From assembly GCF_001704635.1 (NCBI RefSeq), contig NZ_MAXF01000091.1:1-64000 (forward strand): a DNA stretch of 64,000 nt, written 5' to 3'. The position numbers and the translations under genes were made by a program. Shown piece by piece: positions 34,447 through 45,288 of the stretch. This DNA is from Streptomyces sparsogenes. Its GTDB lineage: Bacteria > Actinomycetota > Actinomycetes > Streptomycetales > Streptomycetaceae. Within the stretch, counting starts at the first letter, position 1. Each line of letters starts with the position of its first letter. The notes under the pieces were generated by a model. That model was not told where the DNA came from. It did not search any database and saw only the letters and a list, made by a program, of their open reading frames with translations.

Positions 34447-35409
34447 GTGGCACGTATTCGGGTTCTCGTGGTCGACGACCATCGCATCTTCGCCGAGTCG
34501 CTGGCGGCCGCCCTCGCGGCGGAGCAGGACGTGGAGGTCGCGGCGGCCGGGAGCGGTCCGGCGGCGCTGCGCTGTCTGGAGCGCGGGGCGTCGGAGGGGC
34601 GTCGCTTCGATGTGATGCTGGTCGACGCGGACTTGGGAAGGGCGGCCGGGGCCGCCGCGGGGGCCGTCGGCATCCCGCCGCAGCCCCTGCCCGCGCCCGC
34701 CGAGTCGCTGGTGCCGGGCGCGGCGGTGGCCTCGCCGGTGCACGGCGCGGTGCCGGGCCCGCCGGTGAACGGCGCGGCTGTCGGCGCCGCCGTCGGGGGT
34801 GCGGCTGTCGGCGGTGCGGCGGTGGGCGGCGCGGCCGTGGGCGGCGCGGTGAACGGCCGCGTGGCGCCCGGCCGGATGGCCCCGGCGCGGCCGGTGGACG
34901 GCATCGCGCTGGTCGGCGGGGTCCGCTCCGCGCAGCCGGGCGTGCGCACCGTCGTGCTGGCCGAGCGCGACGACCCGCGCCGGGCGGCGGCGGCCCTCCA
35001 GGCCGGGGCCTGCGGCTGGGTCGCCAAGGACTGCTCGCTCTCCCGGCTGCTCGCGGTCATCCGGGGCGTGCTGCGCGACGAGACGCATCTGCCGCCCGCG
35101 CTGCTCACCGGCGTGCTGCGGGAGCTGACGGCCGCCCGCAAGCACCGCACCGAGAGCGAGCGGCTGGTGGAGTCGCTGACCCCGCGCGAGCGCGAGGTGC
35201 TGCGCTGCATGGTGGCCGGCCTCGGCCGCAAGGCGGTCGCCGAGCGGCTGTATCTGTCCCCGCACACGGTCCGCACCCATATGCAGAACGTGCTGGGCAA
35301 GCTCGGGGTCCACTCCACCCTGGCGGCCGTGGCCCTGGCCCGCCGCGCCGGCGTCGGACCGGTCGACCTAGCCGGGGAGGTTGTCGAACGGGGCGGTCAG
35401 CTGGCGTAG
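34447..35409 (+). CDS. LuxR-family response regulator with low-complexity insertion in the receiver
   Basis: A 320-residue regulator, about 80 residues longer than usual. The receiver has D10-D11, phosphoacceptor Asp60 in VMLVDADL and Lys194 in WVAKDCS. From about 65 to 148, right after the Asp loop, an Ala/Gly/Val/Pro stretch with VGGAA repeats is inserted; the fold resumes at VDGIALVGGVR. The LuxR HTH (about 255-305) is intact. The GTG at 34447 follows GTGGGGGG. Its 3' end overlaps the convergent tamR gene by 42 bp. No kinase is adjacent. Phosphorylation may still occur, but the inserted loop lies beside the active site. Confidence 0.88.
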   Translation: MARIRVLVVDDHRIFAESLAAALAAEQDVEVAAAGSGPAALRCLERGASEGRRFDVMLVDADLGRAAGAAAGAVGIPPQPLPAPAESLVPGAAVASPVHGAVPGPPVNGAAVGAAVGGAAVGGAAVGGAAVGGAVNGRVAPGRMAPARPVDGIALVGGVRSAQPGVRTVVLAERDDPRRAAAALQAGACGWVAKDCSLSRLLAVIRGVLRDETHLPPALLTGVLRELTAARKHRTESERLVESLTPREREVLRCMVAGLGRKAVAERLYLSPHTVRTHMQNVLGKLGVHSTLAAVALARRAGVGPVDLAGEVVERGGQLA

Positions 35410-35865
35410 TAGCGCGGCCAGCTCCGCGCGCTGTGCCTGGGACAGCTCGGCGAGGATGGCGCGCTCCTGGTCGAGCAGCCCCGCGAGCGCCTGGTCGGCG
35501 CGGTCCCGGCCCTCGACGGTGAGCCGCACCAGCACCCCGCGCCGGTCGCTGGGGTCGGGCAGCCGCTCGACGAGGCCCTTCTTCGCGAGCCGGTCGATCC
35601 GGTTGGTCATGGTGCCCGAGGTGACCAGCGTCTGGGTGAGCAGCTGCCCCGGCGAGAGCTGGTACGGCGTCCCGGCCCGGCGCAGCGACGTCAGCACGTC
35701 GAACTCCCAGGGCTCCAGGTTGTGCTCGGTGAAGGCGATCCGCCGCGCCCGGTCCAGATGGCGGGCGAGCCTGCTGACGCGGCTGAGCACTTCCAGCGGC
35801 TCCACGTCGAGGTCGGGGCGCTCCCGCCGCCACGCCGCGACCAGCCGATCGACCTCGTCCTCCAT
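35368..35865 (-). CDS. tamR: MarR-family regulator TamR
   Basis: A 165-residue winged-helix regulator with the MarR fold (HTH about 60-105: SPGQLLTQTLVTSGTMTNRIDRL) and the wing PDPSDRRGVLVRLT. It is divergent from a trans-aconitate methyltransferase gene and shares a perfect 20-bp palindrome with it. This is the arrangement described for TamR of Streptomyces coelicolor, which responds to aconitate, citrate and isocitrate and controls tam and aconitase. The assignment rests on context plus family. Its 3' end overlaps the convergent regulator gene by 42 bp. Confidence 0.9.
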   Translation of the reverse strand: MEDEVDRLVAAWRRERPDLDVEPLEVLSRVSRLARHLDRARRIAFTEHNLEPWEFDVLTSLRRAGTPYQLSPGQLLTQTLVTSGTMTNRIDRLAKKGLVERLPDPSDRRGVLVRLTVEGRDRADQALAGLLDQERAILAELSQAQRAELAALLRQLTAPFDNLPG

Positions 35866-35897
35866 GACGATCAGTGTAGTTGGTCTGTCGACATGAA

Positions 35898-35917
35898 GTC
35901 TCTTGACGTCAAGAGAC
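35898..35917. promoter_or_regulatory. TamR operator, 20-bp perfect palindrome
   Basis: GTCTCTTGACGTCAAGAGAC is perfectly self-complementary and lies 33 bp upstream of the tamR start and 71 bp upstream of tam. The core TCTTGACGTCAAGA matches the operator style of MarR-family proteins of the UrtR/TamR group. It probably represses both directions. Confidence 0.85.
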
Positions 35918-35987
35918 CTCTTGGGGCACGGTAGGCCCGACAGCGCGGATCATCACGCACCACGCCTACCTGCCAGGGGGCTTCGCC

Positions 35988-36806
35988 ATGCACTCCTCAC
36001 CCACCTGGGACCCGGGGCAGTACCTCCGCCACGCCGGCCACCGCACCCGCCCCTTCCTCGACCTCCTCGCCCGCGTCCCCGACCTCCCCACCGCTCCCGG
36101 CAGCCCGCCCCGCATCGCCGACCTCGGCTGCGGCGCCGGCAATGTGACCGTCCACCTCTTCGACCGCTGGCCCGACGCCCATGTCACCGGCCTGGACAAC
36201 TCCGCCGAGATGCTGGAGGCGGCCCGCGCCCACACCCCGCCCGAGGGCGGCGGCCGGCTCGACTTCCGCCTCGCCGACGCCGCGCGCTGGATCCCCGACG
36301 AGCCCTTCGACCTGATCGTCTCCAACGCGCTGCTCCAGTGGGTCCCCGGCCACACCGAGTCCTTCCCCGCCTGGGTCGCCGCCCTCCGCCCCGGCGGCAC
36401 CTTCGCCTTCCAGGTCCCGGGCAACTTCACCGCCCCCAGCCACACCCTGCTCGCCGAGCTGTCCACCTCCCCCCGCTGGCGCGACCGCCTCCCCACCCCC
36501 CGCGCCCACTCCACCCCCGTCCTCGACCCGGCCGCCTACCTGGAGCACCTGGCCGCGCTCGGCTGCGAGGTCGACGCCTGGGAGACCACCTACATCCAGA
36601 TGCTGACCGGCCCCGACCCGGTCCTCGACTGGGTCAAGGGCACCGCCCTGCGCCCCGTCCTCACCGCCCTCGAAGACGACCCCACGGCCCGCGACACCTT
36701 CCTCGCCGAATACGCCGCCCTCCTCCGCGAGGCCTACCCACCCGGCCCCCACGGCACGGCCTTCCCCTTCCGCCGCATCTTCGTCGTGGCGCGCACCGCC
36801 GCCTGA
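35988..36806 (+). CDS. tam: Trans-aconitate 2-methyltransferase
   Basis: A 272-residue SAM-dependent methyltransferase. It opens with WDPGQYLRHAGHRTRPFLDLL, typical of Tam, followed by SAM motif I ADLGCGAGNVT (about 44-54) and VTGLDNSAEML. The NALLQWVPGH segment is also a Tam feature. It methylates trans-aconitate, which otherwise inhibits aconitase. It is divergent from tamR under a shared palindrome, so induction by citrate or aconitate is expected. Confidence 0.92.
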   Translation: MHSSPTWDPGQYLRHAGHRTRPFLDLLARVPDLPTAPGSPPRIADLGCGAGNVTVHLFDRWPDAHVTGLDNSAEMLEAARAHTPPEGGGRLDFRLADAARWIPDEPFDLIVSNALLQWVPGHTESFPAWVAALRPGGTFAFQVPGNFTAPSHTLLAELSTSPRWRDRLPTPRAHSTPVLDPAAYLEHLAALGCEVDAWETTYIQMLTGPDPVLDWVKGTALRPVLTALEDDPTARDTFLAEYAALLREAYPPGPHGTAFPFRRIFVVARTAA

Positions 36807-36909
36807 CCTCACCCGATCGGATGATCGGATCTCGTTCCGGCGCGGGGGCGTGGGGCGGCTGCGTAGCGTTGCGGTGTCGCTTGTGCCGACAAGCCGAGGG
36901 AGAGGCCAG

Positions 36910-37503
36910 ATGGGCGAGAGCTCAGGCCAGGGCGTGCTGGACGATTTCATGTGGCGAGCCTGGAAGGCCATGTGGCCCCTTGACGGCTTGCGCCCTGAGA
37001 TCATCGAGGAGGCGATCGAGGTATCCCCTCCGCCCCGTCGTCGTCATAGCGTGGTCGCGAACCGTCTCCGTCAAGCCTCCGGCGCTCACCTCGCGGACGG
37101 CGGCCACGCCGCCTATCAGGGGCTCACAGTCATCCACCACCGCAAGGCATGGACCCCGGATCTGGTCATTGCCCCCCGTGACCTGGACGAGCTCTCCGAT
37201 GAAGAGGACCTCGGGGTCGACGCGAGCGGTGTCGCGGCCGTCTTCGAGGTGGTCTCGCCCGGCCGCGAAGCCCGGTCGCGTGACAGGGAGCGCAAGCGCC
37301 GGGCGTACGCCCGGGCGGGCATCCCGCTCTACGTCATGATCGACGACTTCGACGGCGAGGGGACGGTCAGCGTCCTCACCTCCCCCAACCCCGACAAGGC
37401 CGTCTACGCCGACGATCACCGCGTCCCCTACGGAAGCGACGCGGTCGTCCCCGACGGCCCGGCGAAGGGCTTCGCAATCGGCGAGGCGATCACCAAGCCC
37501 TGA
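36910..37503 (+). CDS. Uma2-family (DUF820) PD-(D/E)xK endonuclease
   Basis: A 197-residue protein of the Uma2 restriction-endonuclease-like fold. The core is seen in IEEAIEVSPPP, TPDLVIAP (Asp of the active site) and AAVFEVVSPG (Glu of the ExK-type strand), with a following basic helix and the domain-closing AGIPLYVMID. The ATG at 36910 follows GGAGAGG. Many paralogues occur in Streptomyces as lone genes; their biological role is not established. The next gene starts 15 bp downstream. Confidence 0.88.
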   Translation: MGESSGQGVLDDFMWRAWKAMWPLDGLRPEIIEEAIEVSPPPRRRHSVVANRLRQASGAHLADGGHAAYQGLTVIHHRKAWTPDLVIAPRDLDELSDEEDLGVDASGVAAVFEVVSPGREARSRDRERKRRAYARAGIPLYVMIDDFDGEGTVSVLTSPNPDKAVYADDHRVPYGSDAVVPDGPAKGFAIGEAITKP

Positions 37504-37517
37504 CTAGTCTGCCGGGC

Positions 37518-38312
37518 ATGGATCTTGGACTCGCAGGACGACGTGCGCTGGTGACGGCAAGCAGCGGAGGCATCGGCGCGACGGTGGCGCGGACGCTGGT
37601 CGGGGAAGGGTGTGCGGTGCTGGTGCACGGGCGCGATCCGGGGCGCACGAGTGCGGTCGCGCGGGAATTGCGCGACGCTGGAGGGACGGTCGAGGCCGTG
37701 CTGGGTGACCTCAGCGACGACGAGGCCGCCGAGGAGGTGTCCGAGCAGGCCCTGGCCTGGGGCGTGGACGTGCTGGTCAACAACGCGGGTCCGTTCGTCG
37801 AAAACGACTGGGAGACCGCGGAGCCAAAGGCGTGGCTGGAGGCGGTGAACGGTAATGTCCTCTCCGCGGTGCGAATGATCCGGGCTCTGGTGCCACCCAT
37901 GCGCGAGCGCGGCTGGGGGCGGATCATCAACGTGGGCAGCCGGGCGGCGACGACGCCGCTGCCGAACATGGTCGAGTACTCGGCGGCGAAGGCCGCGGTG
38001 GTCAATATGACCACCAGCCTGGCCCGGCATCTCGCCGGATCCGGGATCACCGCGAACACCGTGAGCCCCGGAGTGGTCGTCACCGACGGGATGCGGCGGA
38101 TGTTCGAGGAGGGGGCGGCCGAGCGGGGCTGGCCGCAGGAGTGGCCGGAGTTGGAGCCGCGCGTGGTGGCCGAGTACGCGCCGAATCCGGCGGGGCGGCT
38201 GGGCACCGGAGAGGACATCGCGGCGGCGGTTGCCTTCCTGGCCAGCCCGCTGGCCGGCTACATCAACGGGATCGACCTGCGCGTCGACGGGGGAATCGCA
38301 GCGGTGCCGTGA
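37518..38312 (+). CDS. Short-chain dehydrogenase/reductase
   Basis: A 264-residue SDR. The cofactor motif is TASSGGIGA (about 13-21), NNAG is present, and the catalytic triad is in INVGSRAA and EYSAAKAAV. The N-terminal cofactor loop has Ser-Ser-Gly in place of the usual Gly-rich start, as in FabG-like oxidoreductases. There is no ribosome-binding site; TAGTCT (37505-37510) lies seven bases before the ATG, consistent with a leaderless transcript. Substrate unknown. Confidence 0.92.
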   Translation: MDLGLAGRRALVTASSGGIGATVARTLVGEGCAVLVHGRDPGRTSAVARELRDAGGTVEAVLGDLSDDEAAEEVSEQALAWGVDVLVNNAGPFVENDWETAEPKAWLEAVNGNVLSAVRMIRALVPPMRERGWGRIINVGSRAATTPLPNMVEYSAAKAAVVNMTTSLARHLAGSGITANTVSPGVVVTDGMRRMFEEGAAERGWPQEWPELEPRVVAEYAPNPAGRLGTGEDIAAAVAFLASPLAGYINGIDLRVDGGIAAVP

Positions 38313-38431
38313 AGCCAAGGTCACATACCGGGCACGCTTTGCCGCGGCACGCTCCCCCCGAGCCGCGTGGCGTGAGATCGTAGAGCGCTGAACAACCATA
38401 GGGCGGGCCAAGGTTTCCACGGGGGAGAGCC

Positions 38432-39331
38432 ATGGACGGGGCGTCGGGCGGGTTGGGGCCGGGGGCAGGCGGGGCGAGCGAGGAGCAGCGGCAGCGCGGG
38501 GTGTGGATACTGGTCGCCGCCGCCCTCGCCTTCGCCGTGCTGGTGCTGCCACAGGTCGTCACGGACGACGACAAGACCTCGTTCGCGGGCAGCGTCCTGC
38601 CCTCCGGCGGCGACTCGCGGCTGCCGTCGCTGCCCGGCGGCCTGCCCAGTGGGCTGCCCAGCGGCGGTCTCCCCAGCGGTCTCCCCAGCGGTCTTCCCAG
38701 CACCTCGGCGCCCGGCTACGGGGCCGGGCAGCCGACGGGTGGCGGGGGGACGGACGGGGGCAGCGGGGGAGGCGGGGGCTCGGTGCGGACGCAGGAGCCC
38801 GCGACGCCCACCGTCGCGCCCGACCCCACCGCCGACGCCTACCGGGCGGTGAGCCCGGGCGACTGCCTGGCCGTGTACGACACCGGATACGACGACTACA
38901 ACACCCGGATCCCCTACCGGGTGAGCTGCGGCGCCGGGAACGCCTACATGTGGGTGAGCGCCGTGCGTTCGAGCGGCGGCGCCTGCCCGCAGGGCCCGGG
39001 CCGCAACTACATGTCGTACACCTCCCGGGGGCAGACCACCGCCCTGTGCCTGACCCGCCAGTTCAAGGTGGGCTACTGCCTGCTGGCCAAGCAGTCGGGC
39101 AGCGGCGCGCAGGCGCGGATGAACGCCGGGCTGATGACCGCGGTGGACTGCGACGACAAGCGGGTCCCGGCCCAGTACAACCAGATCCTGCACATCACCG
39201 GCGTCTACCGGGCCCCGGCGAACGCCTCCGCGCGCAACTGCGCCCGGGTCCAGGGCGACCGCACGTACTACTGGTCGTGGCTGGTGAACGGCGGCCGGAC
39301 GCTGCTGTGCACCATGATCTACCAGGGGTGA
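38432..39331 (+). CDS. Membrane-anchored extracytoplasmic protein with LPSG repeats
   Basis: A 299-residue protein. One membrane segment at about 24-42 follows a short charged N-terminus. A linker of GLPSGLPSGG-type repeats and a Gly/Ser/Thr stretch run to about residue 125. The C-terminal 170 residues form a folded domain with eight Cys (for example SPGDCLAVYD and RVSCGAGN), suited to disulfides outside the cell. The ATG follows GGGGGAGAG. I do not recognise the domain; Streptomyces has several such proteins. Confidence 0.75.
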   Translation: MDGASGGLGPGAGGASEEQRQRGVWILVAAALAFAVLVLPQVVTDDDKTSFAGSVLPSGGDSRLPSLPGGLPSGLPSGGLPSGLPSGLPSTSAPGYGAGQPTGGGGTDGGSGGGGGSVRTQEPATPTVAPDPTADAYRAVSPGDCLAVYDTGYDDYNTRIPYRVSCGAGNAYMWVSAVRSSGGACPQGPGRNYMSYTSRGQTTALCLTRQFKVGYCLLAKQSGSGAQARMNAGLMTAVDCDDKRVPAQYNQILHITGVYRAPANASARNCARVQGDRTYYWSWLVNGGRTLLCTMIYQG

Positions 39332-39355
39332 GCCGGTCTACCAGGGGTGAGCGCC
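39318..39355. repeat. 19-bp duplication at a stop codon
   Basis: TCTACCAGGGGTGAGCSSS is present at 39318-39336 and 39337-39355. The first copy includes the last codons and stop (39329-39331) of the LPSG-repeat protein. Confidence 0.75.
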
Positions 39356-39362
39356 GCCGGCC

Positions 39363-39821
39363 TCAGCGCGTCGCCACATGCACCAGGCCCCCGCTGAGCG
39401 CCAGCAGCAGGATGACGCCCGCGCCCGGGGCGGCCAGATAGGGCATGAGGGCCACGGTGGCCAGCAGACAGTAGGCGGCGGTCACCCAGGACAGGGCCTG
39501 CTGGACCTCCTCCGGGCCGTGCCGGTTGAGACGGACGACCAGCGCCATGAGCACGGCCGCCCACAGGGCGGCGCGCGGCTGGCCGAAGGAGACCTTGTCG
39601 TACAGGTCCACGGCCGTCTTGTACCAGTCCTCGTCCGCCAGATCGGCCGCCAACCGCAGCATGTCCTTCAGATACGAGTGCGACGCCAGCGACGTCGCGT
39701 CCTTCAGGTCGGCCCTGACCCACTCCGTGATGGCCAGCACCATCAGGCCCAGTGCGTGACAGGCGCCCGACCCGAGGCCCACCGCCTTCCGGCGCGCCTC
39801 GGACACTTCCCCCGTGACCAT
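39363..39821 (-). CDS. Membrane protein of unknown function
   Basis: A 152-residue protein with hydrophobic segments at about 22-34, 82-98, 110-127 and 132-150. A charged, probably soluble stretch lies between the first and second (DLKDATSLASHSYLKDMLRLAADLADEDW). It is transcribed in the same direction as the TetR gene, 68 bp downstream of it. No family recognised. The N-terminal charged lead argues against a secretion signal. Confidence 0.72.
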   Translation of the reverse strand: MVTGEVSEARRKAVGLGSGACHALGLMVLAITEWVRADLKDATSLASHSYLKDMLRLAADLADEDWYKTAVDLYDKVSFGQPRAALWAAVLMALVVRLNRHGPEEVQQALSWVTAAYCLLATVALMPYLAAPGAGVILLLALSGGLVHVATR

Positions 39822-39889
39822 GTGTGACTCCCCTCCCCGTGGCCCACATCATCCTCCGGTGAGGGACGCGCGGACCAGCCCCCGGAGGG

Positions 39890-40591
39890 TCAGGACTTGC
39901 GGTGGCCGATCAGCCGGGGCCTGGGCTCCAGGCCGTCCAGGCCGTGCCAGGCCAGATTCACCAGGTGGGCCGCCACCTCGGCCTTCTTCGGCCGGCGCAC
40001 GTCCAGCCACCACTGGCCGGTGAGCGCGACCATGCCGACCAGCGCCTGCGCGTACAGCGGGGCGAGCTTCGGGTCGAAGCCGCGGGCCTTGAACTCCAGG
40101 CCCAGGATGTCCTCGACCTGGGTGGCGATATCGCTGATCAGCGAGGCGAAGCTGCCCGTCGACTGGGCGACGGGGGAGTCCCGCACCAGGATGCGGAAGC
40201 CGTCGGTGTACGCCTCGATGTAGTCCAGCAGGGCGAACGCCGCCTGCTCCAGGAGCTCCCGCGGATGGCCCGCGGTCAGCGCGCCGGTCACCATGTCCAG
40301 CAGCCGGCGCATCTCGCGGTCCACCACGACCGCGTACAGCCCCTCCTTGCCGCCGAAGTGCTCGTACACCACCGGCTTGGAGACCCCGGCCTTGGCCGCG
40401 ATCTCCTCCACCGACGTGCCCTCGAAGCCGCGCTGGGCGAAGAGCGTGCGACCGATGTCCAGCAATTGCTCGCGGCGCTCCTTGCCGGTCATCCGCACCC
40501 GGCGGGCGCGCCGGGTCCCGGAACCGGAGGCCCGGGCCGCCCGGGCCTTGTCACCGCTGGTATTACTGTCGGTCGCCACGCCCCCCATCAT
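39890..40591 (-). CDS. TetR-family regulator coupled to a desaturase
   Basis: A 233-residue TetR repressor. The HTH is at about 59-86 (SVEEIAAKAGVSKPVVYEHFGGKE). The N-terminal 30 residues are basic and disordered. Its ATG at 40591 overlaps the desaturase stop as ATGA; an ATG at 40588 is an alternative. Cotranscription with a fatty acyl desaturase suggests that it senses acyl chains and controls membrane lipid unsaturation, like other desaturase-linked TetR proteins. The paired inverted repeats upstream of the desaturase are its candidate operators. Confidence 0.93.
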   Translation of the reverse strand: MMGGVATDSNTSGDKARAARASGSGTRRARRVRMTGKERREQLLDIGRTLFAQRGFEGTSVEEIAAKAGVSKPVVYEHFGGKEGLYAVVVDREMRRLLDMVTGALTAGHPRELLEQAAFALLDYIEAYTDGFRILVRDSPVAQSTGSFASLISDIATQVEDILGLEFKARGFDPKLAPLYAQALVGMVALTGQWWLDVRRPKKAEVAAHLVNLAWHGLDGLEPRPRLIGHRKS

Positions 40592-41568
40592 GCCGCTTCT
40601 GCGGTTTCCTCTTTACGGCGGGCGTCGATACGCGCCTCGCTGGGCCAGCGGACGTCATACGCCCAGCCCGCCTTCTCGAACCAGCGGATGATCCGGGCGC
40701 TGGAGTCCAGCTGGCCCTTCATCACGCCGTGGCGGGCGCAGGTCGGGTCCGCGTGGTGCAGGTTGTGCCAGGACTCGCCGCACGAGAGCACCGCCAGCCA
40801 CCACACATTGCCGGACCGGTCGCGCGACTTGAAGGGGCGCTTGCCGACCGCGTGGCAGATCGAGTTGATCGACCAGGTCACATGGTGGAGCAGAGCCACC
40901 CGGACGAGCGACCCCCAGAAGAACGCGGTCGCCGCGCCCTGCCAGGACCAGGTGACCAGGCCGCCGATCAGCGCGGGCAGCAGCAGCGAGGTGACCGTCC
41001 AGAACACGAACTGCCGGGAGATGCGGCGGATCGTGTCGTCCTTGATCAGATCGGGGGCGTACTTGTGCTGCGGGGTCTGCTCCTCGTCGAACATCCAGCC
41101 GATGTGCGCCCACCACAGGCCCTTCATCAGCGCCGGCACGGTCTCCCCGTACCGCCACGGGGAGTGCGGGTCGCCCTCCGCGTCGGAGAACTTGTGGTGC
41201 TTGCGGTGGTCGGCCACCCAGCGCACCAGCGGCCCCTCGACCGCCAGCGACCCGGCGATCGCCAGGGCGATCCGCAGCGGCCGCTTGGCCTTGAAGGAGC
41301 CGTGGGTGAAGTAGCGGTGGAAGCCGATGGTGATGCCGTGGCAGCCGATGTAGTAGAAGACCACCATCAGCGTCAGGTCCAGCCAGCTCACCCCCCAGCC
41401 CCAGGCCAGCGGGATGGCCGCGGCCAGGGCGAGGAACGGCACGGTGATGAACAGCAGAAGGGTGATCTGTTCGATGGAGCGCTTGTTGTCCCCGCCGAGC
41501 GTGGCGGAGGGAGGGGTGGGCTCCTGGGCCTTCGGCGCGTCGTGGATCACGTCGGGGCTTGCAGTCAT
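40588..41568 (-). CDS. Acyl-CoA (delta-9-type) fatty acid desaturase
   Basis: A 326-residue integral membrane di-iron desaturase. Its three histidine boxes are HRYFTH (84-89), HRKHH (121-125) and WHNLHH near 260. Four membrane segments flank them. It introduces a double bond into saturated acyl chains. The ATG at 41568 follows GAGGGA; an in-frame ATG at 41580 lacks such a site. It is the first gene of an operon with a TetR regulator. Confidence 0.94.
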   Translation of the reverse strand: MTASPDVIHDAPKAQEPTPPSATLGGDNKRSIEQITLLLFITVPFLALAAAIPLAWGWGVSWLDLTLMVVFYYIGCHGITIGFHRYFTHGSFKAKRPLRIALAIAGSLAVEGPLVRWVADHRKHHKFSDAEGDPHSPWRYGETVPALMKGLWWAHIGWMFDEEQTPQHKYAPDLIKDDTIRRISRQFVFWTVTSLLLPALIGGLVTWSWQGAATAFFWGSLVRVALLHHVTWSINSICHAVGKRPFKSRDRSGNVWWLAVLSCGESWHNLHHADPTCARHGVMKGQLDSSARIIRWFEKAGWAYDVRWPSEARIDARRKEETAEAA

Positions 41569-41598
41569 GGGATCCCTCATGGGGCTCGGGGGTACGGC

Positions 41599-41625
41599 TA
41601 CGGGACCGTAACCTACGGCGACGTA
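41599..41625. promoter_or_regulatory. Paired TACGG inverted repeats, candidate TetR operators
   Basis: TACGG-GA-CCGTA (41599-41610) and TACG-GCGA-CGTA (41614-41625) lie 31-57 bp upstream of the desaturase start. Both are dyads with related half-sites. They are the only structured elements in the 303-bp gap to ppc; the remainder (41640-41871) shows no gene and should hold the ppc promoter. Confidence 0.55.
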
Positions 41626-41871
41626 AGTATGGCAGGGCCCCGAAGCGGGGCAATAGGGCTATGGGTTCCCCCGAAGGCGCGCCGCATATCCTGGTGACGT
41701 CGGACAGCGCGGTCCGCACATCGCCGACGACACGGGGGTCCCGGGCCCGGGCGCCACCCGGCGGATGCCGCGTATCCACCGGAGCAGCAGCCGTACCGTG
41801 GCGTTTCGGCCCCGTCGTCACCCGTCGTTACCCGACCCATGCGACCCGAACACTGCAAGGAGCCCGCACCT

Positions 41872-44592
<2,721 letters not shown>

Positions 44593-44619
44593 CCCGCGTC
44601 CGGCGCCCGAGGTGACCGC

Positions 44620-44653
44620 GGCCCGGGCCGCTCCGCGAGGAGCGGCCCGGGCC
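44620..44653. terminator. 15-bp perfect hairpin after ppc
   Basis: GGCCCGGGCCGCTCC (44620-44634) pairs perfectly with 44639-44653 around a GCGA loop, 27 bp after the ppc stop. No T-run follows; GC-rich hairpins without T-runs commonly terminate transcription in Streptomyces. It can serve both convergent genes. Confidence 0.8.
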
Positions 44654-44655
44654 AC

Positions 44656-44703
44656 GGTCTTCGGCGCGGTCTTCGGCGCGGTCCTCGGCGCGGTCCTCGG
44701 GTT
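44656..44703. repeat. Four tandem 12-bp units abutting a stop codon
   Basis: GGTCYTCGGCGC repeats at 44656, 44668, 44680 and 44692 (the last one diverged). The stop of the minus-strand membrane protein is at 44703-44705, directly at the array end. Confidence 0.85.
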
Positions 44704-45221
44704 CAGAACGTGAGGGTGGCGAAGGACGCGGCCAGGAGGGTCACACCGGTGAGGCCCAGGGCCCAGGCGGTGCGGCGGAGGCGGAGGCCGCCGGCGACCA
44801 TCAGGGAGGCCAGGAGGAGGGAGCCCGCGAAGGGCACCCAGGCGTGCAGCACACCGGCCCAGCCGGTCCGTACCGCCTCGTCCGTGCCGGGCTTCAGGGC
44901 CACCGGCAGACGGTCGCCCGGGCCGTCGGCGACCGCCTTGTCGATCCGCACCCGGGCGCGGGCGCGGCCGGAGCCGTCGGTGGGCGCGAAGGCGCCGGTG
45001 CACCAGTCGTCGTCGCACCGGGAGACCGTGACCGTGCCGCGTTCGAGATTCTTGGTGAACATCGCCGGCTTGGCGGTCCCCCACGAGTACCACACCCCGG
45101 CGACCAGGACGAACAGCGCGATAAGCGCCATGACCACGTTCTTCGTGAGCAACAGCAGCCCGTACGCGTTCTCGCCCGCCCGCCGCGTACGGCTGCGCTT
45201 GATCGTGCCGGTGGAAGACAT
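44703..45221 (-). CDS. Two-helix membrane protein with extracytoplasmic Cys pair
   Basis: A 172-residue protein. A basic N-terminus leads to a membrane helix at about 27-47. A region of about 70 residues with a Cys pair (SRCDDDWCTGAF) follows, then one or two C-terminal helices (about 128-165). The layout resembles small DUF3592-type membrane proteins, but I do not claim the family. ATG at 45221 with AGGAT upstream. It lies downstream of pth on the same strand, 67 bp away, and may be cotranscribed. Confidence 0.75.
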   Translation of the reverse strand: MSSTGTIKRSRTRRAGENAYGLLLLTKNVVMALIALFVLVAGVWYSWGTAKPAMFTKNLERGTVTVSRCDDDWCTGAFAPTDGSGRARARVRIDKAVADGPGDRLPVALKPGTDEAVRTGWAGVLHAWVPFAGSLLLASLMVAGGLRLRRTAWALGLTGVTLLAASFATLTF

Positions 45222-45288
45222 GGCGGCGATCCTGGCGACACCCGGGCGCGCGGTCAACCTTTCCGGTCGGGGCCCGCCCGAGCGAGGG

